Assembly: GCA_963817785.1 (NCBI GenBank)
Contig: CAWFPL010000008.1
Span: 744,001-808,000, forward strand
Source of the DNA: JAKALD01 sp963817785
Lineage (GTDB): Bacteria; Pseudomonadota; Gammaproteobacteria; Burkholderiales; SG8-39
Direction of reading: 5' to 3'
DNA length: 64,000 nucleotides
Within the stretch, counting starts at the first letter, position 1, and the number at the start of each line of letters is the position of its first letter. This document shows, piece by piece, positions 18,180 through 27,130 of the stretch. Below the pieces are notes generated by a model, which was not told the DNA's origin, did no database searches, and saw nothing but the letters and a program-made list of their open reading frames with translations. A program made the translations under genes and the position numbers.

Positions 18180-19109
18180 TCAGACCGTGCTCCCGCGGCG
18201 GTTGATGTCGCGCAGGATGAAGAACGCGGCCACCCCGAGGATCGGCAGCATGAACAGCGACACCGAGGCGCCCATCGGGATGTTGTTGCCCTGGATGCCG
18301 AGGGCGAACGCCCAGGTCGCGAAGATGTGCGTCGCGTCCACCGGACCGCCCGCGGTCAGGATGCGGACGATGTCGAAGTTCGCGAAGGTCACGATGAGCG
18401 AAAAGAGCATCGTGATGGCGATGATGTTGCGCATCATCGGCAGCGTCACGTACCACACCTTCTGCCACCAGTTGGCGCCGTCGATCGCCGCCGCCTCGTA
18501 GAGCTGGTCAGGCACCGACTTGAGCGCGGCGAGGTACATGATGAGGAAGAACGGCGCCCCGTACCAGACGTTGACCAGGATGACCGAGAAGCGCGCCCAG
18601 GCGGTCACGCCGAGCCAGGGAATCGGCGCGATGCCGAACTTGTGCAGGATCCAGTTGAACGCGCTGTACTGCGGATCGAACAGCCAGAACCAGGCGATGG
18701 TGCTCATCGCCGTCGGGATCACCCACGGCACGAGCAGCATGCCGCGCCACTTGCGCTGCCCTTTCGGCGGGAGGTTGTGCACGAGGTGCGAGGTGAAGAA
18801 GCCGATCAGCGCCTTGAAGATCACCGCGCTGATCGCGAAGATGCAGGACTGCTCAACCACCATCCAGAAGGTGTCGAAATGCAGCAGGAAGATGATGTTC
18901 CTCAGGCCGGTGAAGTGCGCCATCTTCCGGTCGAGCATCGACAGATAGACGGCGTAGAACGCCGGGTAGATCACCAGCGCCAAGATCAGCACGATGAGCG
19001 GCAGCGCGAGCGCGAACGCGATCGTGGAGCGGCGCCGCATCAGCTTCTGCATCGTCATACGGCGAGCCGGGCTCGCCGCAGGCGTTTGGGCTGCGATTCC
19101 GTTGGCCAT
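18180..19109 (-). CDS. Sugar ABC transporter permease (MalF/UgpA type)
   Basis: 309 residues with a basic N-terminal tail, six membrane helices and the EAA motif in LYEAAAIDGANWWQKVWYVT. The family is the MalF/UgpA-like inner-membrane subunit of CUT1 carbohydrate importers. The start is separated from the binding-protein stop by 97 nt that contain a strong hairpin, a usual way of keeping the binding-protein message more abundant than the permease message. Confidence 0.93.
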   Translation of the reverse strand: MANGIAAQTPAASPARRMTMQKLMRRRSTIAFALALPLIVLILALVIYPAFYAVYLSMLDRKMAHFTGLRNIIFLLHFDTFWMVVEQSCIFAISAVIFKALIGFFTSHLVHNLPPKGQRKWRGMLLVPWVIPTAMSTIAWFWLFDPQYSAFNWILHKFGIAPIPWLGVTAWARFSVILVNVWYGAPFFLIMYLAALKSVPDQLYEAAAIDGANWWQKVWYVTLPMMRNIIAITMLFSLIVTFANFDIVRILTAGGPVDATHIFATWAFALGIQGNNIPMGASVSLFMLPILGVAAFFILRDINRRGSTV

Positions 19110-19163
19110 CAGAGTCCTCCTCCTCGAGGCACGCGCGGGTCGAGTCGGCCCCTCCTGGCCGAT

Positions 19164-19190
19164 GGGAAGCGCCGGTTACCGGCGCTTCCC
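19164..19190 (-). promoter_or_regulatory. Intercistronic hairpin after the binding-protein gene
   Basis: GGGAAGCGCCGG (19164-19175) and CCGGCGCTTCCC (19179-19190) form a perfect 12-bp stem with a TTA loop, 17 nt past the stop codon of the binding-protein gene and upstream of the first permease. No T-run follows on the operon strand, so full termination is unlikely. It more likely protects the 3' end of the upstream mRNA segment or gives partial termination. Confidence 0.75.
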
Positions 19191-19206
19191 GAACCCGACA
19201 TGAAGC

Positions 19207-20559
19207 TTACATCATTGTGTAGGCTTGGAGCTGCTTCTCGGCCCAGCCGATCGTGTCCTTCACCGACTCTCCCTGGATGGAGCACTTGGCGATCATCTGC
19301 GTCATCAGCCCCTGCGTGTAGATCTGGTTGGCGACGTGGATCGGAGCCGGCGCCCCCGCGACCATCACGATCTGGTCCGGCGTCGGCGGGTAGTTGTACA
19401 CGGTGCCCTTCGGCGGCTCGACCTCGGCCCAGGTCTTGAAGTTGCGCAGGCCCTTGAAGCCGGGGATATCGTAGCCCACGCTCGCCGCGACGAAGCGCTC
19501 CGCCGAGTGCCGGGTGAGCAGGGTCTCGAGCAGGCTCTTCGCGGCGGCCTTGTTCGGCGACCACTTCCAGATCGCCCAGAAGAACGGCAGGGCCGGCGCG
19601 TAGCGTCCCATCGGCCCCTTGGGCGAGGCGAAGGTCCAGCAGTCCTCCGCGACCTGCGGCGCGTCGCGCTTGGCGACCGCCCAGGCGCTCGGCGGGTTCA
19701 TGATCAGAGAGCCCTGCCCCGAGATCAGGAACTTGTTGTTGGAGGCGTCGTCCCACGCGATCACGTCCTTGGGCAGCGTTTTCACCAGGCGCTGCGAATA
19801 TTCGAGCACCTGCTTGGTGTGGTCGGAATTGACCGTCACGTCGCCCTTGGCATTCACCAGCTCGGCTCCGTACGCGTGGAACAGCGCGCCCGCAAAGTCT
19901 ACGCAGTCGGTGGTCGCGCTGAGACCGAGGCCGAACGGGTGGCCCCCCTTGGCGCACTTCTCGGCGACATCGAGGAACTTGTCCCAGGTCCACTCGTCCT
20001 GCAGCTTCTTGTCCGAATGGCCGCCCGGCCCGGCATACATCTTGGTGACGTCGAGCCCGGCGTACTCCTTGAACATGCTGATGCGTGCGCAAGGTGGCTT
20101 CACCTGGCTGCCGGTCACCGCCGGCGCCGCGACCCAGCGGCCCTTGATGTGCGCGAGGTACTCGACGATCGGGTAGGTCGCGCCGTTCGCCTTGATGGCC
20201 GCATGCATGATGTTGTCGACCGGCTCGAAGTCTTCGGCGTAGGCGGCGGGCGACCACGCACCCGGCTGCACCAGGTCGTGACCCGACTTCGCCAGCTTCT
20301 CCGCGGCGATCGTCAGCTCGAGCTTGTTGCCCTGCGACGTGATGAAGTCGATCTCGATGTCGACCTTGTGCTTTGCCGCCCACTCGTGGCAGATCGCCTC
20401 CATGGTCTTGTTCGCGCCCGGCACCCAGTGATCCCAGAACGCGACCTTGAGCTTGCCGGCGGCGCGGGAAGTCCGGACATACGGTGCGGCGACGGCGACC
20501 GCGGAAGCGGCGGCGGCCGTCTTGATAAAGCGACGGCGATTGTTTTCGCTTGAAGTCAT
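19207..20559 (-). CDS. Sugar ABC transporter substrate-binding protein (Tat signal)
   Basis: 450 residues. The N-terminus MTSSENNRRRFIKTAAAASA is a twin-arginine signal with an alanine-rich h-region, cleaved probably after SRA near residue 33. The mature part follows the extracellular solute-binding family 1 pattern (LKVAFWDHWVPGANKTMEAI). GGAGGA lies about 10 nt before the ATG. First gene of a complete CUT1 importer. The ligand (sugar, polyol or glycerol-phosphate-like) cannot be read from sequence. The 292 bp upstream (20560-20851) hold the presumed promoter but no clear box. Confidence 0.92.
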   Translation of the reverse strand: MTSSENNRRRFIKTAAAASAVAVAAPYVRTSRAAGKLKVAFWDHWVPGANKTMEAICHEWAAKHKVDIEIDFITSQGNKLELTIAAEKLAKSGHDLVQPGAWSPAAYAEDFEPVDNIMHAAIKANGATYPIVEYLAHIKGRWVAAPAVTGSQVKPPCARISMFKEYAGLDVTKMYAGPGGHSDKKLQDEWTWDKFLDVAEKCAKGGHPFGLGLSATTDCVDFAGALFHAYGAELVNAKGDVTVNSDHTKQVLEYSQRLVKTLPKDVIAWDDASNNKFLISGQGSLIMNPPSAWAVAKRDAPQVAEDCWTFASPKGPMGRYAPALPFFWAIWKWSPNKAAAKSLLETLLTRHSAERFVAASVGYDIPGFKGLRNFKTWAEVEPPKGTVYNYPPTPDQIVMVAGAPAPIHVANQIYTQGLMTQMIAKCSIQGESVKDTIGWAEKQLQAYTMM

Positions 20560-20851
20560 CTCGAGTTCCTCCTCGGATTGATGAGACGTGCGGATCGATT
20601 TTTTGGATTATTCGGTTTGAGAGCCTTGCTCACAGCATCACGCACGCGTGGCGCAACTGGTACACGGCATGGCAAAAGCTGGGTGCAGGCTGCGCCGGAA
20701 ATCCTAACCAAGTCCGCGCGGCCGGTCCATTGAAATCGGCAGGGATTTTCATGCCGCAGTGCAGCGAAACGCGAGGCCCAGGCACACTGCACCGGGGCGG
20801 CGCAGGCGGTCGCATGAAACTGCGGCGTCAGCGTAGCGCGCCGCCCGGGGA

Positions 20852-21295
20852 TCAGCGCACCAGCAGGACCGGCGTGCTCGCCGCGCGCGACACGCCTTCG
20901 GCGACGCTGCCCAGGACCAGGTGGGCGAAGCCGCGCCGGCCGTGGGTGCCGAGGACGATCAGCTCGGCGCCCCAGTCCTTCGCGTCCTGGACGATCACGT
21001 CGGCCACCCGGCCGACGCCCGCGAGCTCGAGCAGCGCGCTCTCGGCGGCGACCCCCGCCTCGCGCGCCGCCTTGAGCGCCTCGGCGCCGATCTGCCGCCC
21101 GGTCTCGCGGAAGCGCTCGACCACCGTCTCGTAGTTCACTCCGACGCCGTCCGGGTATTGCCACAGGGGGCTCTCGTCGACGACGTGCAGGATGCGCAGC
21201 CGGGTGCTCCCCTGCCGCGCCAGCTTGATCGCCTCCTGCAGGGCGCGTTGCGCGATTTCGCTGCCGTCGATCGCAACCAGGATCTTCTCGTACAC
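20852..21295 (-). CDS. Universal stress protein (UspA family)
   Basis: 147 residues with MYEKILVAIDGSEIAQRALQ at the start and the ATP-binding G-2x-G-9x-G(S) motif in GTHGRRGFAHLVLGSVAEGV near the C-terminus, so it belongs to the ATP-binding UspA branch. It is the last gene of the TRAP transporter run, 13 nt after the DctM stop. Usp domains often accompany TRAP transporters and may modulate them; the cell-level role is otherwise unknown. Confidence 0.92.
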   Translation of the reverse strand: MYEKILVAIDGSEIAQRALQEAIKLARQGSTRLRILHVVDESPLWQYPDGVGVNYETVVERFRETGRQIGAEALKAAREAGVAAESALLELAGVGRVADVIVQDAKDWGAELIVLGTHGRRGFAHLVLGSVAEGVSRAASTPVLLVR

Positions 21296-21308
21296 GATGG
21301 CCTTTCGC

Positions 21309-22625
21309 TCAGCGGGCGCCGCCCATCAGGTGATTGGGCAGCCAGGTGGCGATCTCGGGGAACACGCACAGCAGCACGATCGCCAGGAACATGCACAGCA
21401 CGTACGGAATGGTACCCCACATGACGCGGGTCACGGGCACGTCGGGCGCGATCGAGTTGACGATGTAGATGTTGAGGCCGACCGGCGGGTGGATCAGCCC
21501 GACCTCCATGTTGATGGTCAGGATCACGCCGAACCAGATCGGGTCGAAGCCGGCGGCGCGGATGATCGGGTACAGGATCGGGCTGGTCATGAGGATGATC
21601 GCCGCCGGCGGGATGAAGAAGCCGCACACCAGCAGGAACAGGTTGATCAGCGCCATCAGCACCCAGCGGTTGACGTGCATGTCGGCGATCGACTGCGCGA
21701 GGGTCTGGGTGAGATACAGCGAGGTCAGCATGTAGCCGAACAGCACCGCGGCGGCGATGATCATCAGGATCATCACCGACTCGCGCGTGGTGTCGCGCAG
21801 GATCGCCCACCAGTCCTTCGGCGCCCACATGCGGTAGATCGCCACCGCCAGCAGCACGCACAGCGCCGCCCCCACGCCGGCCGCCTCCGACGGGGTGGCC
21901 ACGCCGCCGTAGAGCACGTACATCACGCCGGCGATCACCGCGAGGAAGGGGGCGATCTTGGGGATCGACTGGAACTTCTCCTTCCAGCTGTAGCGGAAAT
22001 CCGCGGCATGCGAGCGGAAGCCCCGCTTCCAGATGATGAACAGCGTCCACAGGATGAACAGCGCGGTGAGCATCAGGCCCGGCAGCACGCCGGCGAGGAA
22101 CAGCCGCCCGATCGAGGTCTCGGTGGCGATGCCGTACAGGATCATGGTGATCGAAGGCGGGATCAGGATGCCGAGCGTGCCGCCGGCGCAGATCGAGCCG
22201 GTGGCCACGTCGTCGGGATAGCCGCGCCGGCGCATCTCGGGGATGCCCATCTTGCCGATCGCCGCGCAGCACGCGGGCGAGGAGCCGGTGAGCGCGGCGA
22301 AGATCGCGCAGGCGCCGAGGTTGGAGATTACCAGGCCACCGGGCAGCCGGTACAGCCAGCGGTCGAGCGCCTCGTACAGGTCCTTGCCCGCGGGCGACGA
22401 TCCGATCGCCGCCCCCATCATCACGAACATCGGGATCGACACCAGGGTGAAGTCGTTCAGCCCCGCGAAGAACGTCTCGGCCACCACGTGCAGCGCGTCG
22501 AAGCCCTGAAAGATGACGATGAATACGAGCGACAGCGCGCCCAGGCCGAACGCCACCGGCGCGCCCGACAGCAGCACGATGAGCGTCACGACAAGGACGA
22601 TCGCGCCTTGCGTGGTCGGGCTCAT
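21309..22625 (-). CDS. TRAP transporter large permease (DctM)
   Basis: 438 residues with about 12 membrane segments. Typical DctM features are the FVMMGAAIGSS loop, ALTGSSPACCAAIGKMGIPE and GILIPPSITMILYGIATETS. It overlaps the DctQ stop by 4 nt (ATGA). Role: sodium-driven transport of a carboxylate delivered by the periplasmic DctP. Its place inside a dioxygenase/hydratase gene run suggests an aromatic or dicarboxylic acid. Confidence 0.94.
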   Translation of the reverse strand: MSPTTQGAIVLVVTLIVLLSGAPVAFGLGALSLVFIVIFQGFDALHVVAETFFAGLNDFTLVSIPMFVMMGAAIGSSPAGKDLYEALDRWLYRLPGGLVISNLGACAIFAALTGSSPACCAAIGKMGIPEMRRRGYPDDVATGSICAGGTLGILIPPSITMILYGIATETSIGRLFLAGVLPGLMLTALFILWTLFIIWKRGFRSHAADFRYSWKEKFQSIPKIAPFLAVIAGVMYVLYGGVATPSEAAGVGAALCVLLAVAIYRMWAPKDWWAILRDTTRESVMILMIIAAAVLFGYMLTSLYLTQTLAQSIADMHVNRWVLMALINLFLLVCGFFIPPAAIILMTSPILYPIIRAAGFDPIWFGVILTINMEVGLIHPPVGLNIYIVNSIAPDVPVTRVMWGTIPYVLCMFLAIVLLCVFPEIATWLPNHLMGGAR

Positions 22626-23140
22626 GCGCGACCCTTCGGCCCGATCCCGAACGGCGGCTCGCGGCCGCTGACCAGGCACAGCAGCTCGACGGCGTACTGC
22701 AGCGTCAGGATGCCGAGGCCGATCGGCATCGAGGAGTACGGAATCCACAGCCGCACCCGCCACATGGTGTTCGACAGCCAGCTCGCGCTCCACGCCTGAT
22801 GCCAGTACTGCCAGGTCAGGACGGACATCACGACGCAGAACGCCATCGCCATCAGGGTCGAGGCGAGCGCGAGCCCGTAGCGCGCTCGCGGGCCGAGGTG
22901 GTGCGGCAGCACGTCGACGTTCACGTGCCCGCGCGTCATCAGCACGTAGGGGCTGCCGACGAAGGTGGCCGCCACCAGGCTGTAGGTGACGAAATCGGTC
23001 TGCCAGATGGTGTCGTCGTTGAGCACGAAGCGCACGAACACCATCTCGCACACCACGATGACGCCGCACGCGATGAGCGCGGCGGCGGCGAAGCCGCAAA
23101 GCTGCGACAGGAGCCTGACGGCCCGGATGAATCGGTCCAT
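22622..23140 (-). CDS. TRAP transporter small permease (DctQ)
   Basis: 172 residues with four membrane helices. It has the DctQ-like VFVRFVLNDDTIWQTDFVTY and RGHVNVDVLPHHL segments. 49 nt downstream of the binding protein and overlapping DctM, so the three TRAP genes form one unit. Confidence 0.9.
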   Translation of the reverse strand: MDRFIRAVRLLSQLCGFAAAALIACGVIVVCEMVFVRFVLNDDTIWQTDFVTYSLVAATFVGSPYVLMTRGHVNVDVLPHHLGPRARYGLALASTLMAMAFCVVMSVLTWQYWHQAWSASWLSNTMWRVRLWIPYSSMPIGLGILTLQYAVELLCLVSGREPPFGIGPKGRA

Positions 23141-23189
23141 GGAACCGGGGCGCCGCGGGCGGCCGGTGCCGCCCGCGGGCCGCGCGCCG

Positions 23190-24194
23190 CTATTTGACTG
23201 CGAGCGCCTCGTCGATCAGCTTCCTGCCGTCGGGGACGTCCTTCGAGAACTCGGCGTACGAGCTCTTCTTCGCCACCTCGAGCCACTGGTCGTACTGCGC
23301 GTCGCTCAGGCTCCTGATCTCGACGCCGTGGTCCTTGTACGCCTTGATCGTCGCCGCGTCGACCGCCTCGGCCTTGCCCTCGTAGAACTTCTGCGCGTCC
23401 TTGCCGGCCTTGACGATCGCCGCCTGCTGCTGCGGGTTCAGCCTGGCGAAGCTCTTCTTCGACATCAGCACCGGCTCGTACATGAACCACAGCGCGTTCT
23501 TGCCCGGCACGGTGAGGCACTTCGCCTGCTCGTACAGGCGGAACGACAGGAAGCTGCCCATGCTGGTGTCGGTCGCCTCGGCGACCCCGGTCTGGAACGC
23601 GTTGTAGATCTCGTTCGACGGCACCGAGACGATCGACGCGCCGGCGGCCTGCCACATCCGCGCGAAGGTCGGTCCCGCGGCGCGGAACTTCAGGCCCTTG
23701 ACGTCGTTCGGCTCGACGATGCAGGCCTTCTTCGAGGCCATGCCGCCGCCGAACCAGGCGTCCGACAGCACCATCACGCCCGCCTTGTTGATGTCGCCCC
23801 GGATATCGGTCATGAACTGCGAATCGTTGAGGCGCCTGGCGCGGGCGTAGTTGCGCACCAGGCCCGGCATCAGCGTGGCGCTGAACTGGCGCACCTGGCC
23901 GCTCGCGTAGTCGAGCGGGAACAGCGTCATGTCGAGCTGGCCGTCGACCATCGCGTTCCACTGCTGCTCGGGCTTGAACAGCGACGCGCCGGGATAGACC
24001 TGGATCTCGACGCCGACGTTGGCCGCCTTCACCTCGCGCGCGATCATTTGCATCATGTCGTCGCGCACGTCGCCCTTGCCGCCGGGAAACTGGTGCGAGG
24101 CGCGCAGCACGATCGGGCCGGCGAAGCTGGCGCCGGCCAGCACGGTGCATGCAACGGCTGCGGCGGCCACCGCCGCCTTGCGGAATGCTTTCAT
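23190..24194 (-). CDS. TRAP transporter substrate-binding protein (DctP)
   Basis: 334 residues. Signal peptide MKAFRKAAVAAAAVACTVLA..., then IVLRASHQFPGGKGDVRDDM, typical of the DctP family. The carboxylate-binding Arg region is consistent with GLKFRAAGPTFARMW (about residue 165). Periplasmic ligand delivery to the DctQM permease. The gene follows the enoyl-CoA hydratase on the same strand after 163 nt, which include a 33-bp tandem repeat of the hydratase 3' end. Confidence 0.93.
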   Translation of the reverse strand: MKAFRKAAVAAAAVACTVLAGASFAGPIVLRASHQFPGGKGDVRDDMMQMIAREVKAANVGVEIQVYPGASLFKPEQQWNAMVDGQLDMTLFPLDYASGQVRQFSATLMPGLVRNYARARRLNDSQFMTDIRGDINKAGVMVLSDAWFGGGMASKKACIVEPNDVKGLKFRAAGPTFARMWQAAGASIVSVPSNEIYNAFQTGVAEATDTSMGSFLSFRLYEQAKCLTVPGKNALWFMYEPVLMSKKSFARLNPQQQAAIVKAGKDAQKFYEGKAEAVDAATIKAYKDHGVEIRSLSDAQYDQWLEVAKKSSYAEFSKDVPDGRKLIDEALAVK

Positions 24195-24323
24195 CTGGAC
24201 GTCTCCTCTGGATTGGAATCGGCGCCGACCGGCTGCCTCGTCGAGCGAGGTCTTTCGCTACCCGGTCGCGCGGGATGCGTATCCTAGGCTGACGCAGAAC
24301 CTACGGCAAGACGTCGGCCAGGT

Positions 24324-24389
24324 GTCAGCTGCGGCCAGCCCGCAGCGTGCTCATCGGTCAGCTGCGGCCGCTCCGCAGTGCGCGCATCG
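24324..24389. repeat. Two-copy 33-bp tandem repeat at the end of the enoyl-CoA hydratase gene
   Basis: Units 24324-24356 and 24357-24389 share the first 13 bases (GTCAGCTGCGGCC) and 27 of 33 overall. The right unit is the real 3' end of the gene (residues MRALRSGRS plus TGA). The left unit, just past the stop, would read MSTLRAGRS plus TGA in the same register. It looks like an old tandem duplication of the last ten codons and the stop. Confidence 0.8.
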
Positions 24390-25110
24390 CGACGTTCGCC
24401 TTCCTGCCCTCTTCAAGCCCGGCGGCGAGCGGCAGCTCCGCCACCGTGTGGAACAGCCGCTTGATGGCGAACAGCGCCTCGGGGTCGTGGCCGGCGAGCG
24501 TCGCGGCGAGCGCCAGCGCCCCGTCGATCAGCTTTTCGTCAGCAACCACCCGGTTCACCGCGCCCAGTTCCCAGGCGCGCCGGGCGCCGAGCGGCGCTCC
24601 GGTGGCCACCAGCTCGAAGGCCGCCTTGCGCCCGACCTGGCGCGTGAGGTTGGCGAGCACGATCGCCGGCAGGATGCCGTGCCTGATTTCCGGGTAGCCG
24701 ATCTGCGCGTTCTCGCTCGCGACCACCAGGTCGCAGGCAAGCGCGAGCCCCGCGCCGCCGCCCATCGCCGCGCCGCGCAGCGCCGCGATGACCGGCTTGC
24801 TCATCTGCGAAAAGACGGCGTGCAAGCGCATGGTGAGCGCGGCGCGCCGCTCGACGCGCTCGGCCTGGTCGGGGGTCAGGTCCTTGAACTCGCTCACGTC
24901 GGCGCCGGCGCAGAACGCGCGCCCCGCGCCGGCGAGCACGACCACCGATACCGCGGCGTCGCGCTCGGCTTCCTCCAGCGCGCCGACGAGCGCCTCGGTG
25001 AGCGCGTTGTTCAGCGCGTTGAGCTTCTCCGGCCGGTTGAGCGTGAGCAGCCGCACGCGGCCGCGATCCTCGGCAAGCAGCACTTCGCTCATGCGCCCTT
25101 CCACCGCCAT
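24358..25110 (-). CDS. Enoyl-CoA hydratase/isomerase family protein
   Basis: 250 residues, crotonase fold: GAGRAFCAGADVSEF and LRGAAMGGGAGLALACDLV form the oxyanion hole. The ATG at 25110 has AAGGA about 9 nt upstream; MSEVLL six codons later is an alternative start. It lies 17 nt after the nitronate monooxygenase gene in a run that also contains ring-cleavage dioxygenase subunits. Expected role is hydration of an unsaturated CoA ester formed after ring cleavage. C-terminus duplicated just downstream (see repeat). Confidence 0.9.
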   Translation of the reverse strand: MAVEGRMSEVLLAEDRGRVRLLTLNRPEKLNALNNALTEALVGALEEAERDAAVSVVVLAGAGRAFCAGADVSEFKDLTPDQAERVERRAALTMRLHAVFSQMSKPVIAALRGAAMGGGAGLALACDLVVASENAQIGYPEIRHGILPAIVLANLTRQVGRKAAFELVATGAPLGARRAWELGAVNRVVADEKLIDGALALAATLAGHDPEALFAIKRLFHTVAELPLAAGLEEGRKANVAMRALRSGRS

Positions 25111-25127
25111 GTCCGTTCCTTTCCCGT

Positions 25128-26072
25128 TCAAAGTGCGGCCAGCCTGCGCCGCGCCGCTTCCAGCTCCGCCACCAGCCGCCTCATCACCTCGGCCGCCGGC
25201 AGGATCTCCTCGACGAGGCCCGCGGACTGCCCGGCCTCCACCTTGCCCCACTCGATGTCGCCCTCGAGCGCGGCCTGCCTGAGGCTCGCCGCCTTGAAAA
25301 TGGCCTCGAGCTCCTCCTGCGACGCGCCGGCGCTCAAGGCGGCGTCGTACTTCGCCGTGAACGCGTTCTTCAGCTGGCGGATCGGCAGCCGGCCGCGCGC
25401 CACCAGAGTCGTCGCGTCGACCTCGGCCTCGACCACGGCGCGCTTGTAGGCGGGGTGCACGCCCGCCTCGTCGGTCGCAAGAAAGCGCGTGCCGAGCTGC
25501 ACCGCCTCCGCCCCGAGCGCGAGCAGCGCGGCGATCCCTGCGCCGTCGGCCACGCCGCCGCTCGCCACGACCGGAAGCTTCACCGCTTTCACCAGGCGCC
25601 GCACCAGCACGAGCGTCGTCACCTCCGAGGGCGCGGGATGCCCGCCCGCTTCCATGCCGTCGGCCACCACCGCGTCCACGCCCGCGGCCTCGGCCTTGCG
25701 CGCGTGCTCGACCGAGGTCACCACGTGCAGCCACTTGCTGCCGGCCGCGCGAAAGCGCGCCAGGTGCTCGCGCGGCCCGCCCTGCGAGCCCACCATCACC
25801 GGCACGCGCGCCTCGAGCGCGATCTCAAGCAGCTCCGCTGCGCGAGGATTGTTGAGCGGCACGTTCACGCCCCAGGGCTTGCGCGTGCCGGCCTGGATCT
25901 CGGCGACGGTGCGGCGGAAGTCCTCGACCCGCATCGGCCCCGCGGCCAGCACGCCCAGGCCGCCCGCGTTCGACACGGCGACCACCAGCGCGGAGTTGGA
26001 CGAGGCCCAGCTCATCGCCGCCTGGATGATCGGGACCTCGATGCCGAGCAGCTCGGTGATGCGGGTCCTCAC
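25128..26072 (-). CDS. Nitronate monooxygenase family flavoprotein
   Basis: 314 residues, TIM-barrel FMN enzyme: IIQAAMSWASSNSALVVAVS at the start, GVDAVVADGMEAGGHPAPSE and the FMN-phosphate region VVASGGVADGAGIAALLALG followed by AVQLGTRFLATDEA. The GTG at 26072 overlaps the MarR stop (GTGA) and gives VRTRITELLGIEVP, the expected N-terminus. Family members oxidise alkyl nitronates, but many homologues in catabolic operons act as enoyl reductases or on unknown substrates, so nitro chemistry is not proven. Confidence 0.9.
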   Translation of the reverse strand: MRTRITELLGIEVPIIQAAMSWASSNSALVVAVSNAGGLGVLAAGPMRVEDFRRTVAEIQAGTRKPWGVNVPLNNPRAAELLEIALEARVPVMVGSQGGPREHLARFRAAGSKWLHVVTSVEHARKAEAAGVDAVVADGMEAGGHPAPSEVTTLVLVRRLVKAVKLPVVASGGVADGAGIAALLALGAEAVQLGTRFLATDEAGVHPAYKRAVVEAEVDATTLVARGRLPIRQLKNAFTAKYDAALSAGASQEELEAIFKAASLRQAALEGDIEWGKVEAGQSAGLVEEILPAAEVMRRLVAELEAARRRLAAL

Positions 26073-26545
26073 CGGCGCCTCGCTCCGCCCGCGAGCGCGC
26101 GCTCGCGATGGATGAACTCGCGCCCCCTCTCGCCGAGCTTGTCGAGGGCAGCCGTCAGCACCGCGCGCTCGCGCGCGCTGAGCGCGCCGAGGAAGGCGGC
26201 GTTGCGCTCGGCGGCGGCGCGCATCAGGCCGCGGTAGAGCCTGCGGCCGGCGGCGCTCAGCTTGAGGCGCACGCCGCGCGCGTCGTTCGCATCGGCCGCG
26301 CGCAGCACCAGGCCGCGCGCGGCGAGCCCCGAGACCACGCGGCTCATCTGGCTCTTGTCGATTCCGGCGGCGCGCGCCAGCTCGTTCAACGACAGCGGCC
26401 CCTCGGCGCCGCCGAGCAGCGCCACGCTGCGCCACTCCCACAGGCTGACGCCGAACTCGCGCCGGTAGCGCATCTCCGCTCCGCGCGAGAGCACGTTCGC
26501 CACCGCGTGCAGGCGGAACGACAGCAGGTCGCGGATCGTGGTCAC
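26069..26545 (-). CDS. MarR family transcriptional regulator
   Basis: 158 residues with a winged helix-turn-helix: LSLNELARAAGIDKSQMSRVVSGLAARGLVLR (helix-turn-helix around residues 50-80) and the wing DANDARGVRLKLSAAGRRL. MarR proteins are usually aromatic-ligand-responsive repressors. It sits inside the dioxygenase operon, between the alpha-type subunit and the flavoprotein, and is the obvious candidate to bind the GTTGACACTnnCAACTAT elements at 27907-27924 and 15125-15142 (inference). Confidence 0.92.
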   Translation of the reverse strand: MTTIRDLLSFRLHAVANVLSRGAEMRYRREFGVSLWEWRSVALLGGAEGPLSLNELARAAGIDKSQMSRVVSGLAARGLVLRAADANDARGVRLKLSAAGRRLYRGLMRAAAERNAAFLGALSARERAVLTAALDKLGERGREFIHRERALAGGARRR

Positions 26546-26555
26546 TGCGGGCGGC

Positions 26556-27122
26556 TCACAGGTCGAAGAACGGGGTCTCGTTCTCGCCGCGCAGGCGGAT
26601 GTCGAAGCGGTAGCGCGCCGCGCCCTCCTTCTTCGCCACGAGCAGCCCGCGGCGCCCGGGCGGCACCGCGCCGAGCACGGGGTCGGCCTCGTTGTCCGGA
26701 TCGCCTTCGAAATACAGCGTCGTGCACAGCACGCGCATCAACCCGGAGAACAAGAGCTGCAGGTTCACGTGCCGCGCCCGCCGCGTACCGTCGGGCTGTA
26801 CGTAGCCGCCCGGCAGCACGGTGCGGAAGCGGTAGGCGCCGTCCCGGTCGGTGGCGGTGCGACCCCAGCCGAGGAATCCCGGATCGGCCTGCGCGGCGCG
26901 CGGGTCCGCCGGGTGGCCGAAGATGCCCGAGGCGTCCGCCTGCCAGATCTCGACGATCAGGTTATGCAGCGGCTTGCCGTCCTCCTGCACGACGCGACCG
27001 TGGATCTCGATCGGCTCGCCGCGGGCGACTCGCGCGGCGTAGCGGGTGAGGTCGTTGCAGCCCTCGTCGACGTAGCGCGGCGGGAAGAACGGCCCGGTTG
27101 TTGCCGAGGCGGTGGGCTGCAT
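26556..27122 (-). CDS. Protocatechuate 3,4-dioxygenase alpha-like subunit
   Basis: 188 residues with the intradiol beta-sandwich (IHGRVVQEDGKPLHNLIVEI, WQADASGIFGHP) and, near the C-terminus, the alpha-type ending. The Fe-ligand tyrosines and His-x-His pair seen in the partner subunit are not present (ARHVNLQLLFSGL replaces PPHIHFSVFG), as expected of a non-catalytic PcaG subunit. ATG 27122 follows the partner stop by 8 nt. Together they would cleave a catechol-type ring between the hydroxyls. Confidence 0.88.
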   Translation of the reverse strand: MQPTASATTGPFFPPRYVDEGCNDLTRYAARVARGEPIEIHGRVVQEDGKPLHNLIVEIWQADASGIFGHPADPRAAQADPGFLGWGRTATDRDGAYRFRTVLPGGYVQPDGTRRARHVNLQLLFSGLMRVLCTTLYFEGDPDNEADPVLGAVPPGRRGLLVAKKEGAARYRFDIRLRGENETPFFDL

Positions 27123-27130
27123 GGTCGGGC

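Noticed and set aside
20630..20730. Sigma-54-like GG/GC pairs upstream of the sugar importer
   Set aside because: The spacing between GG and GC is 11 rather than 10 nt and the orientation points away from the operon.
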